A stretch of 5,983 nucleotides of DNA from Caldifarciminota bacterium. GTDB taxonomy: Bacteria; Hydrothermota; UBA3072; WFRC01. The stretch lies in contig WFRC01000121.1 in the NCBI GenBank assembly GCA_015486685.1, positions 1-5,983 of the forward strand, read 5' to 3'. Below the pieces are notes generated by a model. The model ran no database searches. It saw nothing but the letters and a program-made list of their open reading frames with translations, and was not told the origin of the DNA. The position numbers and the translations under genes were made by a program. This document shows, piece after piece, positions 1 through 5,176 of the stretch (the first letter of the stretch is position 1; each line of letters starts with the position of its first letter).

Positions 1-25
1 ATTTTATTTGGCGTTAAGTTTCTAT

Positions 26-53
26 ATAATAAGAAGCATCTTGAAAATGTCAA
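26..53 (-). promoter_or_regulatory. Leftward sigma70-like promoter for an off-window gene
   Basis: On the minus strand a perfect TTGACA -35 box (53 to 48) is followed after 16 bp by TATTAT (31 to 26), five of six matches to TATAAT. Transcription would begin near position 19 and run out of the window to the left. The same hexamer and spacer design recurs in the other promoters of the window. No start codon of the driven gene is visible inside the remaining bases. Confidence 0.55.
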
Positions 54-106
54 GTTTTTTTTAACAGGATAAAAGATTCCAAATTCAACTTAATGCGGAA
101 GTATTC

Positions 107-134
107 CGTGAAGCGTAAATCGTAAGGCGTAAAG
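107..134. repeat. Heptanucleotide tandem array, CGTAAAG type (4 units)
   Basis: Four consecutive 7-bp units are visible: CGTGAAG, CGTAAAT, CGTAAGG and CGTAAAG. The period is exactly seven and each unit differs from the consensus by at most one base. Unit length resembles the short tandemly repeated heptamers known from cyanobacterial genomes, but the unit sequence here is different and the comparison is only by analogy. A second heptamer array of another sequence lies near the right end of the window. Confidence 0.7.
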
Positions 135-136
135 AC

Positions 137-175
137 TGTCATTGCGAGGGAGTAAAACGGCCGAAGCAATCTCCC
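137..175. repeat. Palindromic dispersed repeat, ATTGC/GCAAT variant
   Basis: The element opens with TGTC-ATTGC and closes with GAA-GCAAT-CTC. ATTGC at 141-145 is the exact reverse complement of GCAAT at 166-170. A second pairing, GGGAG at 148-152 with CTCCC at 171-175, crosses the first, so the two stems could form a pseudoknot or be alternatives. The element shares its framework with the copy at 367-396. Sequences of this form are scattered through many bacterial genomes; that statement is from general familiarity, not from a search. Confidence 0.6.
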
Positions 176-227
176 TTGATAATTCCTCTATTTTCCTCCC
201 TCTGAAACTATGGTCTTTTTCGTTTTT

Positions 228-250
228 CACTTTTCAATCTTCATTTTGCA
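228..250 (-). repeat. AT-rich dispersed repeat TGCAAAATGAAnATTG, left copy
   Basis: Read on the minus strand from 250 down to 228, this sequence matches 20 of 23 positions of the stretch at 5942-5964 on the plus strand. The shared core is TGCAAAATGAA followed by ATTG. In both places it lies a short way beyond the 35-bp hairpin element, in the same relative order and orientation, so the two blocks form a composite inverted repeat. Low sequence complexity makes part of the match easy to obtain by chance. Confidence 0.45.
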
Positions 251-261
251 TTAAATTTTCT

Positions 262-296
262 CCCTCCCTTGACGGGAGGGACTAAGGGAGGGTGTC
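262..296 (+). repeat. 35-bp hairpin/G-quadruplex dispersed element, left copy
   Basis: This 35-nt sequence is repeated perfectly, on the opposite strand, at 5837-5871. It begins with CCCTCCC (262-268), which can pair with GGGAGGG at 274-280 over a 5-nt loop or with GGGAGGG at 286-292 over a longer loop. The four GGG runs between 274 and 292 are separated by 1, 5 and 1 bases, which fits the standard G3N1-7 pattern for an intramolecular G-quadruplex. No T-run follows the hairpin, so an ordinary intrinsic terminator is not supported. Confidence 0.75.
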
Positions 297-366
297 TTAT
301 ATCATTTGAGTTTTTAAATTTGAATGACTGACCCCGATGAAAAGTGGGTAAGGGTTTACATAATCC

Positions 367-396
367 TGTCATTCTAAGTCATCGGCGAAGAATCTC
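367..396. repeat. Palindromic dispersed repeat, ATTCT/AGAAT variant
   Basis: The element opens with TGTC-ATTCT (arm at 371-375) and closes with AGAAT-CTC (arm at 389-393). The arms are exact reverse complements. Compared with the element at 137-175, the ends TGTCATT and AATCTC are conserved, while the inner two bases of each arm have changed together (GC/GC to CT/AG). Pairing is therefore kept, which suggests that the fold rather than the primary sequence is maintained. Confidence 0.55.
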
Positions 397-478
397 GTTG
401 TTCCTTTCATCTTCCCAGCCCCGATAATTATGCTCATCTCCAATTCACAGGACTGTTCCGGAAAAAACCATTTTTTTA

Positions 479-507
479 TTGACAAATGTAAGAAAAATTC
501 TTATTAT
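479..507 (+). promoter_or_regulatory. Promoter of the DUF4160-DUF2442 pair
   Basis: A perfect TTGACA (479-484) is followed after 17 bp by TATTAT (502-507), five of six matches to the -10 consensus. Transcription should start near 513-515. This leaves only a few bases before the ATG at 518 but about 43 bases before the TTG at 557, which supports the TTG start. The -10 box lies inside the palindrome at 497-513. Confidence 0.75.
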
Positions 508-513
508 AAGAAT
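497..513. promoter_or_regulatory. 17-bp perfect palindrome over the -10 box, candidate operator
   Basis: ATTCTTAT (497-504) and ATAAGAAT (506-513) are exact inverted copies around a single central base at 505. The palindrome covers the whole -10 box and reaches the expected transcription start, a classic place for a repressor to block polymerase. Autoregulation by a product of the downstream pair is an inference; neither protein shows an obvious DNA-binding motif. AT-rich palindromes also occur by chance, although eight-base perfect arms exactly on a -10 box are noteworthy. Confidence 0.5.
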
Positions 514-540
514 ATGAATGGAAGTAAAATTGCATATAGA

Positions 541-551
541 GAGAAGGGGGG
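541..551 (+). promoter_or_regulatory. Shine-Dalgarno site deciding a TTG start
   Basis: GAGAAGGGGGG contains an AAGGGGG stretch resembling AAGGAGG and ends 5 bases before the TTG at 557. The in-frame ATG at 518 has no such site and lies almost at the predicted transcription start. The protein from TTG begins PTILRIG after the initiator, which matches the usual start of DUF4160 proteins as I know them. Confidence 0.65.
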
Positions 552-556
552 TTGAA

Positions 557-793
557 TTGCCTACTATATTAAGAATTGGGAAGTTCCGTTTTTTCTTTTT
601 TAGTAATGAAGGTAAAGAACCTCCTCATATTCATATTGAATCAGAGGATAAGTATGCAAAGTTCTGGCTTGAGCCTGTTCGTCTTGCAAAATCTATAGGA
701 TATAACGCACACGAAATCAATGAAATAAGGAAGATGGTTTTGGAACATAAAAATCTTTTTAAAGAGAGGTGGTATGGATACTTTGGAAGTTAA
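557..793 (+). CDS. DUF4160 domain protein, first gene of a two-gene cassette
   Basis: A small soluble protein of about 78 residues, recognised as the DUF4160 family by PTILRIG at the N-terminus, the aromatic run FRFFFF (10-15), EPPHIHI (21-27) and AKFWLEPV (34-41), ending in a YGYFG tail. The family has no established biochemical function known to me. I prefer the TTG at 557, with a purine-rich Shine-Dalgarno at 541-551, over the in-frame ATG at 518, which would add 13 residues but has no ribosome site and sits at the expected transcription start. The gene overlaps the next one by 20 nt, so the two are surely co-transcribed and probably translationally coupled. DUF4160 genes are commonly seen beside DUF2442 genes, an arrangement reminiscent of type II toxin-antitoxin modules. 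Which partner would be toxic, if either, cannot be told from this sequence. Confidence 0.85.
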   Translation: MPTILRIGKFRFFFFSNEGKEPPHIHIESEDKYAKFWLEPVRLAKSIGYNAHEINEIRKMVLEHKNLFKERWYGYFGS

Positions 794-1016
794 AACATCA
801 GAACCAATGGCATCTGATGTATGGTTTGATTCTGATATGATGCATATTCGTCTTCTGGATGGTAGGGAAATCAGTGTTCCTATTGAATGGTTTCCAAGAT
901 TAAGGGATGCAACAGAGGAACAGAGGAAAAAATGGACACTTATTGGTAGGGGTGTGGGCATCCACTGGGACGAATTGGACGAAGACATATCAGTTTCAGC
1001 CCTGCTAAAGGGATAA
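774..1016 (+). CDS. DUF2442 domain protein, second gene of the cassette
   Basis: An 80-residue acidic protein that matches the DUF2442 family across its length. Visible marks are the FDSDMMHIRLLDGRE block (18-32), ISVPIEWFPRL (33-43), the TEEQRKKW segment (47-54) and the C-terminal HWDELDEDISV (64-74). The ATG at 774 follows GAGAGGTGGT, and the gene starts 20 nt before the upstream stop in another frame, as expected for a coupled pair. Some DUF2442 proteins carry an extra helix-turn-helix domain; this one ends right after the core domain, so it has no obvious DNA-binding part. It probably acts with, or neutralises, the DUF4160 product, but that is inference from gene pairing. It meets nadC tail to tail, with 63 bp between the two stops and no convincing terminator. 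Confidence 0.85.
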   Translation: MDTLEVKTSEPMASDVWFDSDMMHIRLLDGREISVPIEWFPRLRDATEEQRKKWTLIGRGVGIHWDELDEDISVSALLKG

Positions 1017-1079
1017 TTTTTATAAAAGGTTCCGAAGTCGGTGCTTCACATCCCCCCATAACCCCCATTAGTAGTTTTT

Positions 1080-1892
1080 TTATATCTTAAATGAGATATC
1101 CAGGGCAGGGGCTGAATGGGTTAACATCCCCACCGATATATAATCTATGCCTGTATTTGCATATTCCCTGACATTTTCAAGTGTTACTCCACCTGAAACT
1201 TCAAGTGGAATCTTTCTCCTGTTAATTTTTACAATTTCTTCTATATTGGAAACTTCCATATTGTCCAGTAAGACCCTTTTTGCACCATTTTCTACGGCTT
1301 CTATAAATTCCTGCTTATTTTTCACCTCAATTTCGCCCTTTACCTTATTTAATGCTTTTGTTATACCGCCTGCTATTTTAATATGATTGTCTTTAATAAG
1401 CACTGCATCATACAACCCAAATCTGTGGTTTTCTCCTCCACCTACTCTGACTGCATATTTTTCCAATTTTCTGAGAATCGGTGTGGTCTTCCTTGTATCC
1501 AGAATTTTTGCGTCTGTACCTTTTATCTTTTCCACAAATTTTGATGTTAATGTAGCAATACCGGAAAGTCTCTGCAATATGTTTAGTGCAACCCTTTCCC
1601 CTTTCAAAATTGCCCTTGCATTTCCCTTTATTTCGGCAATTACATCTCCTCTTTTTATTTCCTTTCCATCTTCAAGTTTATTCAGGATATTTATATTATT
1701 ATCCAAAATCCAGAATACCATTAAACTTACATCTATCCCTGCAAGGATACCATCTGCCTTTGAGAGAAAGTATCCTCTTACATCCAGATTTTCGGGAACA
1801 ATGGCATCTGTTGTAATATCCCCTGTGCCTATATCTTCTTCAATTGCCGCTTTTAATAGGGGTAATATCTCTTCTTGATTTAATCTGTTCAT
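1080..1892 (-). CDS. nadC: Nicotinate-nucleotide pyrophosphorylase (quinolinate phosphoribosyltransferase)
   Basis: This 270-residue protein converts quinolinate and PRPP to nicotinate mononucleotide, CO2 and pyrophosphate in de novo NAD synthesis, in the cytoplasm. Its length is normal for NadC. Family landmarks in order are EDIGTGDITTDA (19-30), ERVALNILQRLSG (99-111), LDTRKTTP (131-138), the GGGENHRFGLYD stretch (151-162), IKDNHI (166-171), EIEVKN (187-192), LLDNM (208-212) and SGGV (233-236). The basic and acidic residues expected in the quinolinate/PRPP site are present: R100, R134, K135, H156, R157, K167, E189 and D210. The ATG at 1892 is fixed by AAGGAGG seven bases upstream. The gene starts 53 nt inside the end of uvrB and is the last gene of the leftward operon. 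No nadA or nadB is visible nearby. Confidence 0.96.
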   Translation of the reverse strand: MNRLNQEEILPLLKAAIEEDIGTGDITTDAIVPENLDVRGYFLSKADGILAGIDVSLMVFWILDNNINILNKLEDGKEIKRGDVIAEIKGNARAILKGERVALNILQRLSGIATLTSKFVEKIKGTDAKILDTRKTTPILRKLEKYAVRVGGGENHRFGLYDAVLIKDNHIKIAGGITKALNKVKGEIEVKNKQEFIEAVENGAKRVLLDNMEVSNIEEIVKINRRKIPLEVSGGVTLENVREYANTGIDYISVGMLTHSAPALDISFKI

Positions 1893-3849
1893 TCATTATC
1901 CTCCTTATTCTATCTCTTATCTCTGCTGCTTTCTCAAATTCATAATTGTCTGCATATTCCTTCATTTTTCTTGTAAGTTTATCAATGGCATCCAGCCTTT
2001 CAATCTCAGAGTTAAATTTTTCTTTCTCTCCATATTTCATCTCCCTTTCATCTGCCACTGCTGTTGCCTTTAATATCTCTTCTCGGGTTTTCACAATAGA
2101 TTTTGGGGTGATATTGTGTTTTTTGTTGTATTCAATCTGTATTTTTCTTCTCCTTTCCATTTCATCCATTGCCCTCTTCATAGATTTTGTAATGGTATCG
2201 GCATACAGAATTACGACACCATTGATATTTCTCGCAGTCCTTCCAGCCGTCTGAATAAGCGCTTTTTCTGAGCGGAGAAATCCCTCCTTATCTGCATCCA
2301 GTATGGCAACAAGTGAAACCTCGGGCAGGTCCAATCCTTCTCTCAGCAAATTTACTCCCACAATGACATCAAATTCTCCCAGCCTCAATCCCCTTAATAT
2401 CTCAATTCTTTCCAGTGCTTGAATCTCCGAATGGATATATTTTACCTTTATTCCCGCCGCAAGTAGATACTCCGCAAGGTCCTCTGCCATCCTCTTTGTC
2501 AGGGTTGTTATCAGGGATTTTTCACCCTTTTTTGTCCTTTTTCTGAGTTCCTCCATTAAATCATCCACATAATCCTTTGTGGGTTTTATAATGATGGGCG
2601 GGTCAACAAGCCCTGTGGGCCTGATGATTTGTTCTACAAGCACGCCCTTTGACAATCCGATTTCATATTCATCAGGGGTTGCAGAAATAAATATTACCTT
2701 ATCTAGAAGAGATATAAACTCATCAAATTTTAGAGGTCTATTATCCAGTGCAGACGGCAGCCTGAACCCATAATCCACAAGGGTTTGTTTCCTTGAATGG
2801 TCTCCGTTATACATACCCCTCACCTGCGGGATGGATACATGGGATTCGTCTATAATTGTGAGAAATTCTTCTGGGAAGAAGTCAATAAGGCACCCGGGTC
2901 TTTCACCGGGTTTCCTGCCTGATAGATGTCGGGAATAATTTTCTATGCCGGGGCAATATCCTGCTTCTTTTAAGAATTCAATATCATACCGTGTCCTTGT
3001 TTTAAGCCTCTGTGCCTCCAGTAGTTTTCCTTTATTCTCTAATTCTGCAAGGCGTTCGTTTAATTCTTCTTCTATGGACTTTATTGCATCCCGAATCTTA
3101 CGGTAGGGCACCACAAAATGTTTTGCAGGATAGATTACTGCCCTTTCTTTTCTCTCTAATGTATGAGCGGTCAAGGGGTCTATAACAGAAATCTTTTCAA
3201 TCTCATCTCCCCAATATGAGACGCGAATTGCATAACTTTCATATCCGGGATATATATCAATTACATCTCCTTTTACTCTGAATGTCCCGGGTTGAAAATC
3301 TATATCATTTCTTACATATTGTGATGCTATAAGTTTTGAAATCAATTTATCTCGTGATTCCCCTTTTCCCTCTTCAATCACGACCATCATCTTTTTAACA
3401 TCTTCGGGTGAGCCAAGACCATAGATGCAGGAAACACTTGCTACCACAATCACATCATCCCTTTCCATAAGTGATGCAGTTGTTCTTAGTCTCATCCTTT
3501 CGATATTCTCATTTATAGAGGCATCCTTTTCAATATATGTATCTGTTGTTGGTATATATGCCTCAGGCTGGTAATAATCATAATAGCTAATAAAGTATTC
3601 AACGGCATTTTCGGGAAAAAATCCCTTTAATTCACCGTATAATTGAGCGGCGAGTGTTTTATTGTGAGAGATAACGAGGGTAGGGAGTCCGATTTCTTGA
3701 ATGACATTTGAGATGGTAAATGTCTTTCCTGACCCGGTAACACCCAGAAGCGTTTGATACTTCTGCCCAATTTTAATGCCATTTACAAGTTCTTTTATTG
3801 CTTTCGGCTGGTCTCCTGCGGGTTTGAATTCCGAATATAACTTAAACAT
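1840..3849 (-). CDS. uvrB: UvrABC system protein B (excision repair helicase-like subunit)
   Basis: A full-length UvrB of 669 residues. With UvrA it loads on damaged DNA, verifies the lesion by inserting a beta-hairpin between the strands, and recruits UvrC for dual incision. Seen in the sequence: Walker A GVTGSGKT (36-43), the Tyr-rich hairpin YYDYYQPEAY (89-98), ASVSCIYGLG (137-146), the Walker B-like IDESH (333-337), ISATP (388-392), the YIHSE segment (471-475), LLREGLDLPE (501-510), LDADKEGFLRS (517-527), QTAGRTARN (533-541) and a C-terminal UVR motif (about 614-650) for UvrC contact. I chose the start giving MFKLYSEFKPAGDQP, which matches the family. The in-frame ATG at 3882 would add 11 residues unlike UvrB and overlap the upstream gene. 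The chosen ATG lies 2 nt after the upstream stop and lacks a Shine-Dalgarno, so reinitiation after the barrel-protein gene is likely. No uvrA is adjacent. Confidence 0.97.
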   Translation of the reverse strand: MFKLYSEFKPAGDQPKAIKELVNGIKIGQKYQTLLGVTGSGKTFTISNVIQEIGLPTLVISHNKTLAAQLYGELKGFFPENAVEYFISYYDYYQPEAYIPTTDTYIEKDASINENIERMRLRTTASLMERDDVIVVASVSCIYGLGSPEDVKKMMVVIEEGKGESRDKLISKLIASQYVRNDIDFQPGTFRVKGDVIDIYPGYESYAIRVSYWGDEIEKISVIDPLTAHTLERKERAVIYPAKHFVVPYRKIRDAIKSIEEELNERLAELENKGKLLEAQRLKTRTRYDIEFLKEAGYCPGIENYSRHLSGRKPGERPGCLIDFFPEEFLTIIDESHVSIPQVRGMYNGDHSRKQTLVDYGFRLPSALDNRPLKFDEFISLLDKVIFISATPDEYEIGLSKGVLVEQIIRPTGLVDPPIIIKPTKDYVDDLMEELRKRTKKGEKSLITTLTKRMAEDLAEYLLAAGIKVKYIHSEIQALERIEILRGLRLGEFDVIVGVNLLREGLDLPEVSLVAILDADKEGFLRSEKALIQTAGRTARNINGVVILYADTITKSMKRAMDEMERRRKIQIEYNKKHNITPKSIVKTREEILKATAVADEREMKYGEKEKFNSEIERLDAIDKLTRKMKEYADNYEFEKAAEIRDRIRRIMNEQIKSRRDITPIKSGN
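1900..1906 (-). promoter_or_regulatory. Strong nadC ribosome binding site inside uvrB
   Basis: Read on the minus strand, AAGGAGG (1906 to 1900) precedes the nadC ATG at 1892 by seven bases. It lies within the last codons of uvrB, so nadC can be translated independently of the upstream stop. This contrasts with the uvrB start, which has no such site. Confidence 0.8.
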
Positions 3850-3851
3850 AA

Positions 3852-4949
3852 TTAATTCGTAAAGTGCCAGGTGATGCCCCAATAATAACGCATATATCCA
3901 TCTGGCAAAAGTCCGTCTTTTATATTATAATGTGCCTCTGTCAAATTCTCAAGCCCTGTGTATATAGCAGCATCAATTATATGTAAAGCAAATCTAATAT
4001 CAATGTGCGTCAATGAATCTTCTCTTAAACCCTGAATGACTACCTCCGGGGATAATTTACCATTCTTAAATGCTTTTAAATACTCCAATTTTATACCTCC
4101 GGACATACTTCTATTCTTATATATAAAGAATCCCTGTATATGTTTACTCGTTAATCCACACAATACTCTCCTGTCTTTATTTACCTCCATATTCAGGATA
4201 GATGAATGGATACCTATCCCTGCATTTTCATTGGATTTAAATGCATAAACACTAAAATTTTCTGTAAGGATGTAAGAAGGGGAAATAACATATTTTTTAT
4301 CCTGATTTATCCAGAAATAGATAGAAAATAAAGGTGGTTTCAAAGGGACTAAATTTGCGACATATACCTTATTATCCCTTAATCCCATTGAAATTGACCT
4401 CGAAGAAATATGTATATCATACCTTAAACTATCCTGATAACCCATTATAAGTTTTAAGTAACCAGATTTCAGAAATATACCCAGGTCCTTTTTTGTAGTA
4501 GCGAAAAGTCTGAAATATCCAGCGGTGAATTTTCTGGATACGGATAGAACGCCTGCATTTCGGATACTCCCATTATTATAATTATTTAGATAACCCATTG
4601 TTCCATAAAAGTTTGTATCGAAATAGCGATTTCCGAGATAGGCATTTAATCCCTTTGACAGGTCGCCCGTAAATACATCAAATTTACTTATAGAATTTTT
4701 ACCATTAAAAAGATTGGGTATCATAATTCTTTGAATATTTTTTTGCATCAGACTATTACCCAATATTACGGTTTTAGAAAAACCTGCTGTTGGAAGAGAA
4801 TCCGCAGGAAAAAAATATATTGTATACGCAGAGTATGAATAAAATGGAGCGTTTCCGTAATATCTTCCCGGTGTGGAGGAATAATAAAATCCCGGGAATT
4901 GAAGCGGTATTAACAACAATCCATAATACGCTTCACTTAACCAGAACAT
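3852..4949 (-). CDS. Unrecognised Tyr/Phe-rich protein, probable outer-membrane beta-barrel
   Basis: I do not recognise this 365-residue protein. It is rich in Tyr, Phe, Asn, Ser and Gly with many short alternating hydrophobic stretches, and ends YYWGITWHFTN (355-365). That resembles the last strand of outer-membrane barrels, though the terminal aromatic is third from the end rather than last. There is no long hydrophobic helix and no conserved enzyme motif that I can name. The start at 4949 has AGGAGAGG (4961-4954) at good spacing. An in-frame ATG at 4976 would add MSKFFRRGY but lies almost at the predicted transcription start. The N-terminus, rich in aromatics with LLLIPL at 12-17, is not a clean signal peptide; the longer form, with one Lys and two Arg, would look slightly more like one. 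It is the first gene of the operon with uvrB and nadC, 2 nt ahead of uvrB. Barrel function and localisation are inference. Confidence 0.75.
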   Translation of the reverse strand: MFWLSEAYYGLLLIPLQFPGFYYSSTPGRYYGNAPFYSYSAYTIYFFPADSLPTAGFSKTVILGNSLMQKNIQRIMIPNLFNGKNSISKFDVFTGDLSKGLNAYLGNRYFDTNFYGTMGYLNNYNNGSIRNAGVLSVSRKFTAGYFRLFATTKKDLGIFLKSGYLKLIMGYQDSLRYDIHISSRSISMGLRDNKVYVANLVPLKPPLFSIYFWINQDKKYVISPSYILTENFSVYAFKSNENAGIGIHSSILNMEVNKDRRVLCGLTSKHIQGFFIYKNRSMSGGIKLEYLKAFKNGKLSPEVVIQGLREDSLTHIDIRFALHIIDAAIYTGLENLTEAHYNIKDGLLPDGYMRYYWGITWHFTN

Positions 4950-4953
4950 ATAT

Positions 4954-4961
4954 CCTCTCCT
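4954..4961 (-). promoter_or_regulatory. Shine-Dalgarno deciding the barrel-protein start
   Basis: On the minus strand AGGAGAGG (4961 to 4954) precedes the ATG at 4949 by four bases, counted from its last G; the AGGAG part is seven bases away. The competing ATG at 4976 has no such site. The predicted transcription start near 4980 would leave a normal leader of about 30 nt for the 4949 start. Confidence 0.7.
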
Positions 4962-4986
4962 GAAAAATTTTGACATACATACCTAT

Positions 4987-5014
4987 ATTATATAATCAAA
5001 TTCTGGAAATTCAA
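4987..5014 (-). promoter_or_regulatory. Promoter of the barrel protein-uvrB-nadC operon
   Basis: On the minus strand TTGAAT (5014 to 5009) is followed after 16 bp by a perfect TATAAT (4992 to 4987). Transcription should begin near 4980. No LexA-type palindrome was seen over it, so SOS control of this uvrB is not supported by sequence. Confidence 0.7.
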
Positions 5015-5055
5015 GAGAAAAGATGTTTTTTGTGAGAAAGTTCAGGCACATAATA

Positions 5056-5117
5056 GGACAAAACGATTCTTTTATTAGCAACCGCGGGTTGTTGTCCAAA
5101 TAAAAGTCAACCGCTAA
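5056..5117. repeat. Nested and competing inverted repeats between divergent promoters
   Basis: CAACC (5079-5083) and GGTTG (5087-5091) form a short hairpin around GCG. The 3' arm is followed directly by TTGTCC (5092-5097), which pairs with GGACAA (5056-5061). A second CAACC at 5108-5112 can compete for the same GGTTG, and TTAGC (5075-5079) can pair with GCTAA (5113-5117). The block lies between the divergent promoters and outside the transcripts predicted from them. It may be a protein site, a cruciform-prone spot or part of an unlisted RNA; no T-run supports a terminator. Confidence 0.35.
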
Positions 5118-5141
5118 GAATTCCCAGCGCCAAAATTATTT

Positions 5142-5159
5142 GACAGGATAAACAGGATT
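5142..5159 (+). repeat. Two 9-bp direct repeats, GACAGGATA/AACAGGATT
   Basis: ACAGGAT occurs at 5143-5149 and again at 5152-5158, a period of nine. The 10-mer ACAGGATAAA here (5143-5152) also occurs at 64-73, beside the leftward promoter at the other end of the window. It looks like a degenerate dispersed short repeat. A TTGACA falls across its left edge (5140-5145) but has only a weak -10 partner. Confidence 0.35.
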
Positions 5160-5176
5160 GATATTGCACTTTTCTC

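Larger units (their letters stand above)
1..478. other. Repeat-rich intergenic region without a gene
   Basis: I see no credible coding region here on either strand. The stretch holds, from left to right, a leftward promoter, a poly-T tract, an ACAGGATAAA copy, a heptamer array, two palindromic repeats of one design, a purine/pyrimidine-biased repeat and a C-rich/G-rich hairpin element; the main ones are listed separately. The remaining sequence, roughly 300-360 and 400-470, shows nothing I can name apart from a small TTCCGGAA palindrome near 457-464. The region separates an off-window leftward gene from the rightward pair that starts after 510. Confidence 0.75.

Noticed and set aside
322..334. 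Second TetR operator half-site (TGACTGA near 325-331)
   Set aside because: There is no inverted partner and no nearby promoter, so a seven-base match is easily chance.
107..396. CRISPR array
   Set aside because: No repeats of 23-40 bp with regular unique spacers; the repeats are 7-bp tandem units and single palindromes, and no cas genes are present.
641..988. Open frame of 115 codons on the minus strand
   Set aside because: It lies fully over the DUF4160 and DUF2442 genes, has a Ser/Ile/Leu-rich low-complexity translation, and both real genes match known families.
1017..1079. Intrinsic terminator between the convergent DUF2442 gene and nadC
   Set aside because: There is a T-run at 1074-1081 and two C-runs, but the only stems are 3-4 bp (such as GAAG/CTTC near 1035-1048) and none directly precedes a T-run on either strand.
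1387..1878. Open frame of 163 codons on the plus strand inside nadC
   Set aside because: It is antisense to a gene with complete NadC motifs; the Ser/Phe/Ile-rich translation is typical of a shadow frame.
3850..3882. Upstream ATG for uvrB at 3882
   Set aside because: It would add MGHHLALYELI, which does not resemble UvrB N-termini, and would overlap the barrel gene; the ATG at 3849 fits the family.
5140..5167. Additional promoter with TTGACA at 5140-5145
   Set aside because: The only possible -10 is TATTGC, the hexamer is part of the ACAGGAT repeat, and a much better promoter lies at 5177-5204.
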